Shown here: positions 23,999-33,817 of the stretch, piece after piece
How the letters are laid out: each line of letters starts with the position of its first letter
Position numbering within the stretch: the stretch's first letter is position 1
NCBI RefSeq assembly: GCF_027943255.1
Contig: NW_026562179.1
Coordinates: 7,504,501 to 7,568,500 of the forward strand
DNA: 64,000 nt
DNA from: Anastrepha obliqua
Lineage: Eukaryota > Arthropoda > Insecta > Diptera > Tephritidae
Direction: 5' to 3'
Notes under the pieces: generated by a model
Databases searched by the model: none
What the model saw: the letters and a program-made list of their open reading frames with translations, nothing else
What the model was told of the DNA's origin: nothing
Made by a program: the position numbers and the translations under genes

Positions 23999-24847
23999 TG
24001 TGCATATACGCACATGCACACACGTCGATGCATATGCAGAAGAAGTTTGTTGTTTACTTCCTAATTATTGCATGCAATATGATAAGGCGATGCTCGTGAG
24101 GTAGGTCATGCTGCTTCAGTGCATACATATGCGTGCAACACTATATTTATTAAAGATGCAATAGAACTTAGTTGTCCCATATACATATGTATGCAAATAT
24201 GTTTCTTTGAAGTTTTATTTTATTTATTTTAAATTTCAAAGTTTTATACTATCTATAAAATGCATACATATATGAATTATTCCCTGTAAAATACATATGT
24301 AAATTGAAAAAAAATTCGTTTGGCAAAGGAACAAAAAATGCATATTCAAATGTAAATACATATGTCGATATACCAAAACACTTGTATGCTATGAATTAAT
24401 TTCGACTCAAAATATTAGTAAAAATTTTCATCAAATTTGTTTAGTTTTAAATTTACTAAAACGCACATACCAAAATGTGAGAGGTAAATTAAATCAAAAT
24501 ATTAAAGTTACTTTGATTTGAAATGTTGGCGCATCAATCATTTTTTCTTCATCACCTTTGTTTGAAAATACAAATTGAATAAATTTTCGTTTACCAAGGG
24601 AACATAAAAATGCACAAGCAAAAATGCCTTGCAAAATGCCGTCGGCATTCGTCAATTTGATTTCATACAGAAACCAAAAACTAAGCAGAGCCAATGTACT
24701 TCTACATAATTCACTGTAATCAGCTCTGTTAAGAACTTCCCCGCTGTCGAGTTAAGCGAGGTGAAATAGTGTTCGCGGTTTCACTTCATTTTTGACAATT
24801 CACACTATTCGTAGCTCGTAAGAATTCTCTATATTTAACGTTCTCTG
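23999..24847 (-). repeat. G-inner right arm
   Basis: Inverse of the left arm. Ends ...cgttctctg. Confidence 0.9.
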
Positions 24848-24875
24848 AGCCTTCTCTATCAATTTACGTTCTCTG

Positions 24876-25079
24876 GTATAGCTTAGTAATGTTAGAATAA
24901 TAATGTAAAGTAGAATGAAGGATAACTTAACCCTTAGTTGAATATATACAAGTGAACTTAATATTCACCTTTATGTGAACAGTTTGGTATATAAAATTAT
25001 TGTATAAATTATTATTATTATTATTATTATTATATAAATCAATATATTATATAAATTGTTTAATGTGGGAGCCGCCACA
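24876..25079 (-). repeat. CsRn1-type 3' LTR, inner half
   Basis: Starts with the repeated gtatagc and continues as in 28590-28782, ending gccgccaca. It includes a (tta)n run expanded relative to the 5' LTR. Confidence 0.92.
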
Positions 25080-25143
25080 TTTCTACCCTGCGGTGAAAAA
25101 AAAAAATGTTTATGAAAATGAAAATTTTATTTTATGAAAAATT

Positions 25144-26080
25144 TTATTTTGGAGGATTCTGGAAGCGCACTCTTTTTTGGTTTCTTTGTCTCATGGTAGG
25201 AAGATTAGCATTGGTATCGCTATAATTTTTGGAATTTTGGCTGTTTCCTGGTAGATTGCTGTTCAGGTGTTCGCTTTCATCAAGACAAAGGAAAACCGGT
25301 TTAAGCCGGTCAATCGATATTTGTGTTGGTTTTCCGTGAAAAAGCACTTTGTAGAATTTGTTATCACGCTTTATTACTCGAAATGGTCCATCATATGGCG
25401 ATGAGAAAGATTGTCTTAATTTGTCGTTGCGGATGAAAACATGAGATGAGTTTTCGAGCTCTTTTGAAATAAATATTTTTTCTTTTCTATGTCGAGAAGC
25501 AGGTATAGGCGTTATGTTTTGAAATGCTTTCCTGAGCGTTTTACCGAGTTCAGGCGCTTTGATGTTTTGAGTTGATGGTGCTAAAAATTCACCTGGTAGT
25601 CGTATTGGCTCACCAAAAACCATTTCTGCTGGTGTTGCTTTGATGTCCTCCTTAAACGCAGCACGTAGTCCAAGGAGCACTGCAGGAAGCGCATCGTACC
25701 AACTCTCACCGTGGCAGAGAAGTGAAGATTTCAGTTGACGATGAAAACGTTCAACAAGTCCATTGTGGGTGGTAACTTGTTGTTCTTTGATGTTTGAAAC
25801 CAAGGAGGTCAGCGAGTTTCTTGAAAATATCTAACTCGAACTGTCCTCCAAGGTCGGTAGTTATCTTAAGAGGGACGCCAAAATAGGATACCCATGTTTG
25901 CATGAGCGCGTGTGCTACTCGATCTACTGAGCCATCAATAAGTGGTGCGGCAGCTAGATAGCGAGTGAAGCGGTCCATAATTGTGAGGCATTTGGTGTGT
26001 CCTTTTGATAACGGAAGTGTCACCAAGTCTATGTGGATGTGCTCAAATCGGCGTGGCGGTGGTTGAAAAATAGCGATCGG
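25144..26080 (-). pseudogene. CsRn1-type integrase
   Basis: Catalytic core: HIDLVTLP (first D, near 26025-26045), KITTDLGGQFE (second D; most relatives have DRGG), NGLVERFHRQLK (E, near 25760). Then LRAAFKEDIKATPAEMVFGE and a C-terminal tail (FSSPYDGPFRVIKR; ISIDRLKP) to 25144. A frameshift near 25780 splits it. It would insert the cDNA and leave the 4-bp duplication. Confidence 0.85.
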
Positions 26081-26099
26081 TGAATCTGTGTGGCGCGCA

Positions 26100-26929
26100 A
26101 TTTTGTCTTGTGATCAGGATGTGCCAAAAGTGTTGCGTTAGCGAGAGCCTTCTTACATGCTGCAAACGAGTTTTCGAGCAATGTGGTCCAATTAATTGGA
26201 GTTTTTCCGCTGATATTTGGACTTTTGAGTAAATTATTAAGTGGAGCTAATAGGTCCGCTGCATGCTTAATAAATTTACGGTAGAAATTTATTGTTCCTA
26301 TAAAGTTACGTAGCTTAGTGATTGTTGAAGGGCGAGGATAGTCGACGATTGCCTTGACTCAATTTGCGAGTGGTTTTATCCCGTGAGCGGAAATAGTATA
26401 TCCGAGGAATTCTACTTCTTTGAGACCTAAACGCGTTTTTGATGCATTGATGACTAGTCCATAACGTTCAAGACGCTGGAGTACGATTCGCAAGTGTTGC
26501 TTGTGCTGAGTTTCATTTGCTGATGCCACTAGTAGGTCATCGATGTATGCGAAAACGAACGTTAAGTCACGAGTTACCTCATCGATGAAACGCTGGAGCA
26601 TTTCGAGCAGCATTTCGAAGTCCGAATGTCATAAATGGAAACTCGAAAAGGCCAAACGGTGTGATGATAGCCGTTTTCTCTACGTCCTGTTCAGCTACGG
26701 GAATTTGATTAAAAGCTCGGATTAGGTCGATGGTTGAGTAGCATGAGGTACCGTGTAAATTAGCGGTAAAATCCTCAAGGCATCGTACTGGATACCGATC
26801 TGGTATAGTTCGTTCATTCAGACGGCGATAATCGACACATGGACGCCATTCGCCGAACTTCTTGGGTGCGAGATGTAGTGGAGATGCCCATGGGCTATCT
26901 GATGGTCTTGCAATGCCCAATTTGATCAT
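26100..26929 (-). pseudogene. CsRn1-type reverse transcriptase, RNase H missing
   Basis: RT motifs are APKKFGEWRPCVDYRRLN and LIRAFNQIPVAEQDVEKTA (26579-26929), then VFAYIDDLLVAS with an intact YxDD (26359-26613). The thumb continues to about 26110 (FIGTINFYRKFI; LLAHPDHK). The text then jumps into the integrase, so RNase H and the integrase zinc-binding region have been deleted near 26100. One frameshift lies near 26590 and a stop near 26358. Confidence 0.82.
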
Positions 26930-27420
26930 TTTAGCAATTTTGAGACGATCTGAGCGCGGCTACTGACTGGAGCACCAGGAGTTGTTTTTATGTGATGTTG
27001 CGTTGTATGTGAAATTTGAGTAGGTGCGCCGTCGGGGCATGTAACTTTAGGAAATTCGGCAAGCACTTGCCAGAATTCTGATGATAAATTTGGCTGTTGA
27101 AGTTTCATTGACTGTACATCAACGCTCCTGGTTGTGCCTGTAGTGCGTAGCCAAGTGGTTTCGTCGATAAGTCGTTGGTTTTTGAGATCTACGGGAAGAC
27201 CGTAATGTGAAAGTAAATCGGTGCCAATAATTGGACGCGAGACGTCTGCTACTATGAAGCGCCACGTTAGCGCTCTGCGAAGACCGATGTTCATATTAAT
27301 TGATATAATGGCGAATGTATTAATGGGCGTTCCATTGGCTGCTATGAGTTGATAACCGGTCGCCTGCTTCGTAGTGGTGTTACCTCTGTGGGGGTAAACG
27401 TGAGACTTCGGAGCCTGTGT
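26926..27420 (-). pseudogene. CsRn1-type protease and linker
   Basis: The retropepsin active site reads FLVDTGSEVS near 27400-27425. After a frame change the flap side and linker follow (RFIVADVSRPIIGTDLLSHYG) in 26926-27294, ending just before RT. It would cut the polyprotein. Confidence 0.78.
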
Positions 27421-27589
27421 CCACCAAAAACTGGGTGCAGGCGGGTCGGTCTTTAATGAAGAGGTGGTACGATGGTGGAAGAGAGGCGCTTCCCGCCGCT
27501 AACGTCTCTCTGATTCGTTTCCCGCTAGTTTGCAATAAGGTGCACATTTTAGAGCGAGGTTACCAAACTTTTTGTGGTACCAACAAATG

Positions 27590-28165
27590 TTACGGGCTGA
27601 AATTGCAAGAGAAACTGATCTGCAGGGGACGGTCTGAGTACGTCATGCTGCGGTCTGCGGCTTCGCCTAATTCTTGTAGCTCGCCTGACCGTTGTGCAAC
27701 TAAACATGCACGCATTTGGGCGGGCAGGTGTGAAAGCCACCTTGTTCTTAGTACTTTCTCATTAAGGTCTGGAACTAGACTACGCAGGTGTCGAAGATGT
27801 TGAGAGAGTGTCTTATCACCGAGACACTCGCCGTCCAGCAGCTGAAGGAGTTTTACTTCTCTCGATTTGGAATAACAACCAACCAACGCTGTCTTTAATT
27901 TTTGGTAGGGATTGTGTGCAGGTGGATTCAAAATAATATCCTCTGCGTCGGCAGTTACGCGCGTGTCAATTAGCGGAATCGTGTGGTGGAATTTGTCGAC
28001 CTCATTTTTGATATTATGGTTCCGGAACTGGGATTCTAATTGGGCGAACCAGAGTCCCGGCCTGTCTTGATTCAAACTAGGAACACGAATTGTCGCAGAG
28101 ACAATGTTATCGTTCTTAAATATAGATGGTTTGGGCAGGAGTGGTGTTACGTCGTCAGCTGGCAT
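27590..28165 (-). pseudogene. CsRn1-type gag
   Basis: 191-residue frame starting MPADDVTPLLPK. It holds LWFAQLESQFRN, KFHHTIPLIDTRV, EDIILNPPAHNPYQKLK and LSHLPAQMRA, the pattern of CsRn1-group capsid proteins, which lack a normal zinc knuckle. It would form the capsid of the virus-like particle. It changes frame into the protease around 27590. Confidence 0.75.
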
Positions 28166-28407
28166 TTCGATGGAAAAATAATTAAAATAGTAATAATCAA
28201 ATTTTTAATTATATTTGCAAATGTCTTGCTGTGCGAAATGGCAGCCCAAAATTTCTTCGCCACTGTGTTGTCTTAGCGCCTTGCAGGTTATGTGGCGTGA
28301 CTTGTTGAACGGTTCCCCTTAGCGGTACGACATGTGGTTGGTAACAGGATGATTTAATTTCCGCTTGTTGCGCCAACGTAACTGCTAAATTTCTTGCGGT
28401 TTTTTAT

Positions 28408-28420
28408 GTCGGGGTCACCA
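28408..28420 (-). promoter_or_regulatory. Primer-binding site, tRNA-Trp-like
   Basis: Two bases after the 5' LTR the minus strand reads TGGTGACCCCGAC. This is the tRNA-Trp-type site reported for CsRn1-clade elements. Confidence 0.65.
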
Positions 28421-28422
28421 AC

Positions 28423-28782
28423 TGTAGGATTCGCGGTACTTTATTTCACACGTCTGGTCGACGTGACTACGAAAATCCAATTATTTCTATTACATCGCAG
28501 AACATACTTTTATATCATAGGTTTGAGGATCTCCGCAATATGTAAAGTATATTGTTAAAATAGTAGGAGTAAGAGAGATAGCATAGTATAGCTTAGTAAT
28601 GTTAGAATAATAGTGTAAAGTAGAATGAAGGATAACTTAACCCTTAGTTGAATACATACAATGAACTTAATATTAACCTTTATGTGAACAGTTTGGTATA
28701 CAAAATTACTGTATAAATTATTATTATTATTATTATATAAATCAATATATTATACAAATTATTTAATGTGGGAGCCGCCACA
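28423..28782 (-). repeat. CsRn1-type 5' LTR, intact
   Basis: 360 bp from tgtaggattcg to gccgccaca. Serves as reference for the split 3' LTR. Confidence 0.92.
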
Positions 28783-29235
28783 TATTTGGATATACATATA
28801 TATCAATATACCAAAACACGTGTATCCTCTATGAATTCTAGTCTAAAACTAATTTGGTCTTGAAAAATTAGTAAACATTTTTATCAAATTTGTATGAAGT
28901 TTTAAATTTACCGAAACGCACCAACAAAATGTGAGGTCGTTTTATAAAGTATTTTGTTTAAATTCTTCTTTTGAAATTAAATCGGCAAACATCAAAGTTA
29001 CTTTGATTTTAAATGTTGGCGCATATAATTCAACTATATGTATCTTTGATTGTACATTTAAGTTTTTTTGAAAATATAAATTGAATAAAATTACGTTTAT
29101 CACGGAAACATAAAAATGCACAAGCAATTTCCTTGCAAAATGCCGTCGGCTATTCGTCAATTTGATTTCATACAGAAGCCAAAAACTGAGCAGAGCCAAT
29201 GTCTTCTTCTTCTTCTTAATTGGCGTGATAACCGA

Positions 29236-31662
29236 TTACGCGATTTTGGCCGAGCTTAACAAAGCGCGCCAGTCGTTTCTTTCTCGTGCTAACCGGCGCC
29301 AATTTGACACACCAAGTGAAGCCAAGCCCTTCTCCACCTGAGCCCTTATCCAACGCAGAGGAGGCCGCCCTCTTCCTCTGCTACCACCAGCTGGTACCGC
29401 ATCGAATACTTTCAAAGCCGGAGCGCTTGTATCCATTCGGACGACATGACCCAGCCAACGTATCCGCTGTATCTTTATTCGCTGCCCGATGTCTATGTCG
29501 TCGTAAAGCTCATACAGCTCATCGTTCCATCGTCTGCGATATTCGCCGTTGCCAATGTGCAAAGGTCCAAAAATCTTACGCAGAATCTTTCTCTCGAACA
29601 CTCCGAGCGTCGCTTCATCGAATGTTGTCATCGTCCAAGCTTCTGCGCCATACGTTAGGACGGGCATGATGAGAGTCTTGTAGAGTCTTAGTTTTGTTCG
29701 TCGAGAGAGGACTTTACTGCTCAGTTGCCTACTTAGTCCAAAGTAGCACTTGTTGGCAAAAGAGATTCTACGTTGGATTTCAAGGCTGACATTGTTATCG
29801 TTGTTAATGCTGGTTCCTAAATAAACGAAGTCTTTTACAACCTCGAAATTAATACTCTCTACAGTGACGTGGGTGCCGATACGCGAGTGCCCCGACGCTT
29901 TGCCTCTTTATCCAGTTTGGAGAAGGCAGAACTAACAGCGCGGTTGTTAAGGCCGATGATATCAATATCATCGGCATACGCCAGCAATTGTACGCTCTTA
30001 TAAAAAATTGTGCCTGAGCGATTAAGTTCTGCGGCTCGTACGATGCTCTCCAACATCAGGTTAAAGAAGTCACACGACAGCGAGTCACCCTGTCTGAAAC
30101 CTCGTTTGGTATCAAACGGCTCGGAGAGGTCCTTCCCAATTCTGACGGCGCTGCTGGTGTTGAGCAACGTCATCTTACATAGCCGTATTAGTTTTGCGGG
30201 GATACCAAATTCAGACATAGCGGCATACAGGTAACTCCTTTCCGTACTGTCGAATGCAGCTTTGAAGTCGACGAAAAGATGGTGTGTGTCGATTCTCCTT
30301 TCATGGGTCTTTTCCAAGATTTGGCGTATTGTGAATATTTGGTCGATGGTAGACTTTCCAGGTCTGAAGCCACACTGATAAGGTCCAATTAGTTGGTTGA
30401 CGGTGGGCTTCAGCCTTTCACACAATACGCTCGCTAGAACCTTATAGGCGATATTTAGAAGACTAATCCCGCGGTAATTGGCACAAATTGCAGGATCGCC
30501 CTTCTTATGGATTGGGCAGAGCACACTTAAATTCCAATCGGCAGGCATGCTTTCATCCGACCATATTTTGCATAGGAGCTGATGCATGCACCTTACCAGC
30601 TCCTCGCCGCCATGTTTGAATAGCTTAGCCGGCAGTCCGTCGGCGCCCGCGGCTTTGTTGTTCTTTAGCCGCGTTATCGCTATTCTCACCTCGTCATGAT
30701 CGGGTAGCGGGACGACAATTCCGTCGTCAACGATTGGGGTATCGGGATCTTCACTTTCTCGGTGACATGCGCAGCTGTCACTGTTTAATAGGTTCGAGAA
30801 GTGTTCCCTCCATAATTTAAGATTGCTCTGTACGTCAGTCACCAGCTCGCCGTCTTTGTTCTTACAGGATAACGCCCCGGTCTCAAAACCTTCTGTAAGC
30901 CCCCAAACTTTCTGGTAAAATTTTCGGGCGTTGTTCCTGTTGGCCAGCATCTCACGCTCTTCGCACTCTCGTATTTCGGCCTCTCGTTTCTTCTTTCGGA
31001 TAATACGTCTCTCTTCCTTTTTTAGCTCTCGTTAGTGATCCCACATGGCTCGCATTGCGCCCGATCGCAGCGTGGCTCTATAGGCGACATCCTTTCTTTC
31101 TGCGGCAGCATGACGTTCCTCGTTGTACCAATTGTTTTTCCGGGCTCGCCGGGATCTGATTTCTTCTTCGGAGGCGGTACGTAGGGAAGGAGAAATGTTG
31201 CTCCATTGCTCGTGCATGCCGGTTTGTTGGGCAGTGCTCTCTGGGAACAGGAGTGAGAGTCGAGTGGCGAATCTTCTGGCTGTCTGTTGTGATTGCAGCT
31301 TTTCGATGTCGAACATTCTTTGCGTAGTTAGATGTACGTTTTTTTGCTGCACAGAGGCGGGTACACAGTTTGGCTGCAACAGGGTAATGATCCGAGTCGA
31401 TGTTGGTTCCTCGTATCGTACGTTCATCTAATACACTAGAATCGTGTCTTCCATCTATCACAACATGATCGATCTGGTTTCGCGTTTTTCGATCAGGAGA
31501 CAGCCAGGTAGCTTGGTGTATCTTTTTATGCTGGTATCTGGTGCTGCAGACTACCATGTTTCGGGCCCCGGCGAAGTCGATCAGCCTCTGTCCGTTACCG
31601 GATGTTTCGTTGTGCAGGCTGAATTTTCCGACTGTGGGACCAAAAATTCCCTCCTTGCCCAC
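29236..31662 (-). pseudogene. RTE-like endonuclease-RT, copy B
   Basis: The endonuclease end (31078-31662: GKFSLHNETSGNGQRLIDFAG; DRKTRNQIDHVVIDGRH; NIDSDHYPVAAKL) is followed by a frameshifted linker (31032-31427). The RT is in 29859-30950, 363 aa: NNKAAGADGLPAKLF, NYRGISLLNIAYKVL, CGFRPGKST, LFVDFKAAFDS, RGFRQGDSLSCDFF and LAYADDIDIIG with an intact catalytic pair. The C-terminal part (29236-29667) holds YGAEAWTM and RWLGHVVRMD. A frameshift near 29860 separates RT from the C-terminus. This is the best preserved RT palm of the three copies. Confidence 0.88.
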
Positions 31663-31674
31663 ACTGGCGTTGAA

Positions 31675-31773
31675 CCATATGTAGAAGAATCGTCTTGGCC
31701 ACTCCCAAGTGAATGGCGATCAATAACTTTCCCCACTTGCGTGGACTTCACACATGGAACCATCCTCCTAGCC
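31675..31773 (-). repeat. RTE 5' leader, copy B
   Basis: Shared with copy C (50155-50243): tccacgcaagtgggg, gatcgccattcacttggga and gacgattcttct. In copy B the leader is bounded by the inverse motifs ccatatgtagaag and a close relative. Confidence 0.7.
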
Positions 31774-32425
31774 AGCAGAGCGAATGTACGTGTACATAAT
31801 TCACTGTAATCAGCTCTCTTGAGAAGTTCCCCGCTGTCGAGTTGAACGAGGTGAAAAAGTTTTCGCGGTTTCACTTAATTTTTGACAATTCACACTATTC
31901 GTAACTCGTGTGACTTCTCTATACATTAACGTTCTCTGCTTCCTCTTCACAAACAAGTTATTCCGCTTCCTTTCGCTTGTTTATTCATCCGCTCTTACAA
32001 CACAGCGAATTCGAAAGCCGCACTATGTTTCTCTTATTCCCCAACCCAATATATTGAAATCCAATTATTATGTTCAATTTATAGCTTGTATATTCGATGG
32101 CACATACAAATTTAAATATGTATACATACATATGTATAACTTAATAAAAGACTTATTAACACGTTGACTGCCAAGGCCATTTTCAGGAAACTGGCCAAAA
32201 ATGACATTTTGATTTTTTCACATTATATTACTAAAAACTCTATTTCTATATCATTGGTATCGTCAAAAATCAAAAATGATGTTTTTTAAAGGAGAAAAAG
32301 GACCTACGAATTATCTCGTAGCTGGCGTCTGGGAAAGCATTCGCTACGAATTATCTCGTAGTAGGTAGGTCCTTTTTTTCCTAAAAAATACATCATTTTT
32401 GTTTTCTATAGTATTTTGTTTTATA

Positions 32426-33710
32426 TTAGGAGGTTGAATTAGTTTTAAAGGTGACACACAGATGGCGCTATTTATCACTTTATCGCGTTGGCAATACTGA
32501 ATATATATTCATGACAAAGCCTCATCCCTAGGTTTTGTTTATCAGTATCTGTCATTTCGCTGAAGTATAAACAACGCAGTGTTTTCGTGCTCCGAGTATG
32601 TCAACTTTCGTGCCGTCGAAACGCAATTTGCGGGAAGCTTTGCTTTTCTGCTTCAATTTGAAAAAAAATACAGCCCAAGCCCGTGAATTGCTGCAGGAGG
32701 CCTACCCAGACCATACTCCGTCGATTTCAACATGTGAGTACTGGTTTCGACGATTCAAAAGTGGTGATTTTCACACCGAAGGCAAGGAGCGTCTTGGCCA
32801 GCCCAAAAAGTTCGAGGACGCGGAATTGGGGGAATTGGTAAACGAGGACTCGTGCCAAACCCAAGAAGAGCTTGCTGAATCATTGGGCGTTGATAAATCA
32901 ACGGTTTGCAAGCGTCTAAAAGCGATGGGAATGATCCAAAAGCAAGGACATTGGGTCCCGTACGAGTTGAAGCTGCGCGACGTCGAACGGCGATTTTTTA
33001 CGTGCGAATTGCTGATCGAGCGACAAAATCGGAAGGGTTTTTTGCATCGGGTGGTGACTGGCGACGAAAAATGGATCCACTACGATAACCCAAAACGCAA
33101 AAAATCATGGGGTTTGCCCGGCCACGCATCAACGTCGACGGCCAAGCAGAATATTCACGGCAAGAAAATCATGCTCTGCATTTAGTGGGATCAGGTCGGC
33201 GTCGTATATCTTGAGCTGCTCCAACCGGGCGAAACAATCACGGGGGATCGTTACCGACTGCAATTGATGCGTTTAAGCCGGGCATTGAAAGAAAAACGGC
33301 CGGAAACGGTAAAAAGGCACGACAAGGTTATTTTGCAACATGACAACGCTCGGCCGCATGTTGCTCAACCTGTCAAAAAATACCTTGGAACGCTTGGCTG
33401 GGAAGTGTTACCCCACCCGCCGTATAGTCCAGACATAGCTCCCTCCGATTATCATTTGTTCCGGCATGTGAGTCTCGATTTGGCAGACCAGCGGTTCTCC
33501 TCGTACGAGGCTACCAAAATATGGGTTGAGTCATGGATAGTCAAGCAGCGGCCAGAATTTTGGAGAAACGGCATCCGGAAATTGCCCGAAAGATGGGCGA
33601 AAGTTGTAGCTAGCGATGGCCAATACTTCGAATAAAATATTTTGTACCGTTTTTTCACAATAAAGCCCCAAATCTTCGAAAAAAACCTTTCAAACTAATT
33701 CAACCTCCAA
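32426..33710 (+). mobile_element. Mariner element inside piggyBac
   Basis: TA at 32424-32425 and 33711-33712. Ends ggaggttgaattagttt are inverted, with 27-bp repeats. Length 1285 bp, normal for mariner. Confidence 0.93.
32598..33635 (+). pseudogene. Mariner DD34D transposase, single nonsense codon
   Basis: 345 codons in one frame from MSTFVPSK to DGQYFE, the length of mauritiana-group mariners. N-terminal helix-turn-helix domains (TCEYWFRRFKSGDF; TQEELAESLGVDKSTV), then VTGDEKWIHY (first D), VILQHDNARPHVA (second D) and YSPDIAPSDYHLF (third D), with 34 residues between the second and third. The only visible lesion is a TAG at 33183-33185, where relatives have tryptophan (the CIWWD position). 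The WVPHEL-type linker reads WVPYEL. It is very young relative to its neighbours. Mauritiana assignment is by motif and length. Confidence 0.93.
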
Positions 33711-33817
33711 TAGTTATTATTATTTATTATAATTACCATAATTTTATTATTATTTTCTTTCTTTTTAGATTTATAAACATTCTCTAAAATTACTGTTATA
33801 ATTATCAAGAACCCAAT

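Larger units (their letters stand above)
22427..24847. mobile_element. Complete foldback element G-inner
   Basis: Perfect 7-bp duplication agccttc at 22420-22426 and 24848-24854. Two near-identical inverted arms surround a 670-bp non-coding core. The left end carries an extra 14 bp, cagagaacattgat, before the standard end cagagaacgttaaatatag. That extra piece matches the right end of the element at 46979-52821. No transposase, so it would depend on one supplied elsewhere. Confidence 0.9.
17439..24875. mobile_element. P-superfamily (Galileo/1360-like) element G-outer, inside the CsRn1 3' LTR
   Basis: Perfect 7-bp duplication gtatagc at 17432-17438 and 24876-24882. Ends cagagaacgtaaattcatag and its inverse counterpart. 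A P-type transposase fragment (18339-19004) sits inside. It also contains a Tc1 piece, a foldback MITE (19163-19840), a foldback core copy and the complete foldback G-inner, inserted about 20 bp from its right end. In known biology, 7-bp duplications are typical of Galileo and 1360, whereas the canonical P element makes 8 bp. Confidence 0.85.
17264..28782 (-). mobile_element. CsRn1-type Ty3/gypsy LTR retrotransposon with split 3' LTR
   Basis: The 5' LTR is 28423-28782. The 3' LTR is 17264-17438 plus 24876-25079, split by a P-like element. LTRs start TGTGGCGGC and end GAATCCTACA on the minus strand. Flanks are tata (17260-17263) and tatt (28783-28786), a nearly matching 4-bp duplication. The primer-binding site fits tRNA-Trp, and gag and integrase style fit the CsRn1/Kabuki group. 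The internal part is about 3.3 kb, and the RNase H region is deleted. Confidence 0.88.
29203..31773 (-). mobile_element. RTE-like element, copy B
   Basis: Target duplication agcagagccaatgt (29189-29202) and agcagagcgaatgt (31774-31787), 13 of 14 bases alike, inside the foldback arm. The 3' end has the (ctt)n/(gaa)n tail. The 5' part is a 99-bp leader (31675-31773) joined directly to the second half of the endonuclease, so most of the endonuclease is missing. Confidence 0.9.
9930..31938. mobile_element. Foldback element F1 (P-superfamily, right part) with nested insertions
   Basis: Pieces left after removing nested elements (9930-11002, 15755-16088, 17007-17263, 28783-29202, 31774-31938) follow the order core then right arm of the complete foldback at 22427-24847. 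The right terminus at 31938 ends ...acgttctctg, the same end as the other members. The matching left arm and left terminus were not found, so the left side is truncated or rearranged. It hosts copia, a DD41D mariner, a CsRn1-type element and RTE copy B. Confidence 0.65.
28783..31938 (-). repeat. Foldback arm of F1, split by RTE copy B
   Basis: Matches the G-inner right arm (24345-24847) in the same direction: tataccaaaacac, aaatgccgtcggc, cgctgtcgagtt and the terminal acgttctctg. It is more diverged than the two G-inner arms are from each other, so F1 is older. Confidence 0.82.

Noticed and set aside
22594..24694. Frame MALLSFWFLYEIKL repeated in several arms
   Set aside because: It appears because the arms are copies of each other. 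It has no domain, and its mirror position in both arms of a foldback argues against a coding role. Length and sequence also drift in the other arms.
26543..31809. Plus-strand frames opposite retroelement genes (for example 29286-29669, 31444-31809, 27417-27803)
   Set aside because: Antisense shadows of minus-strand gag, RT and endonuclease sequences.
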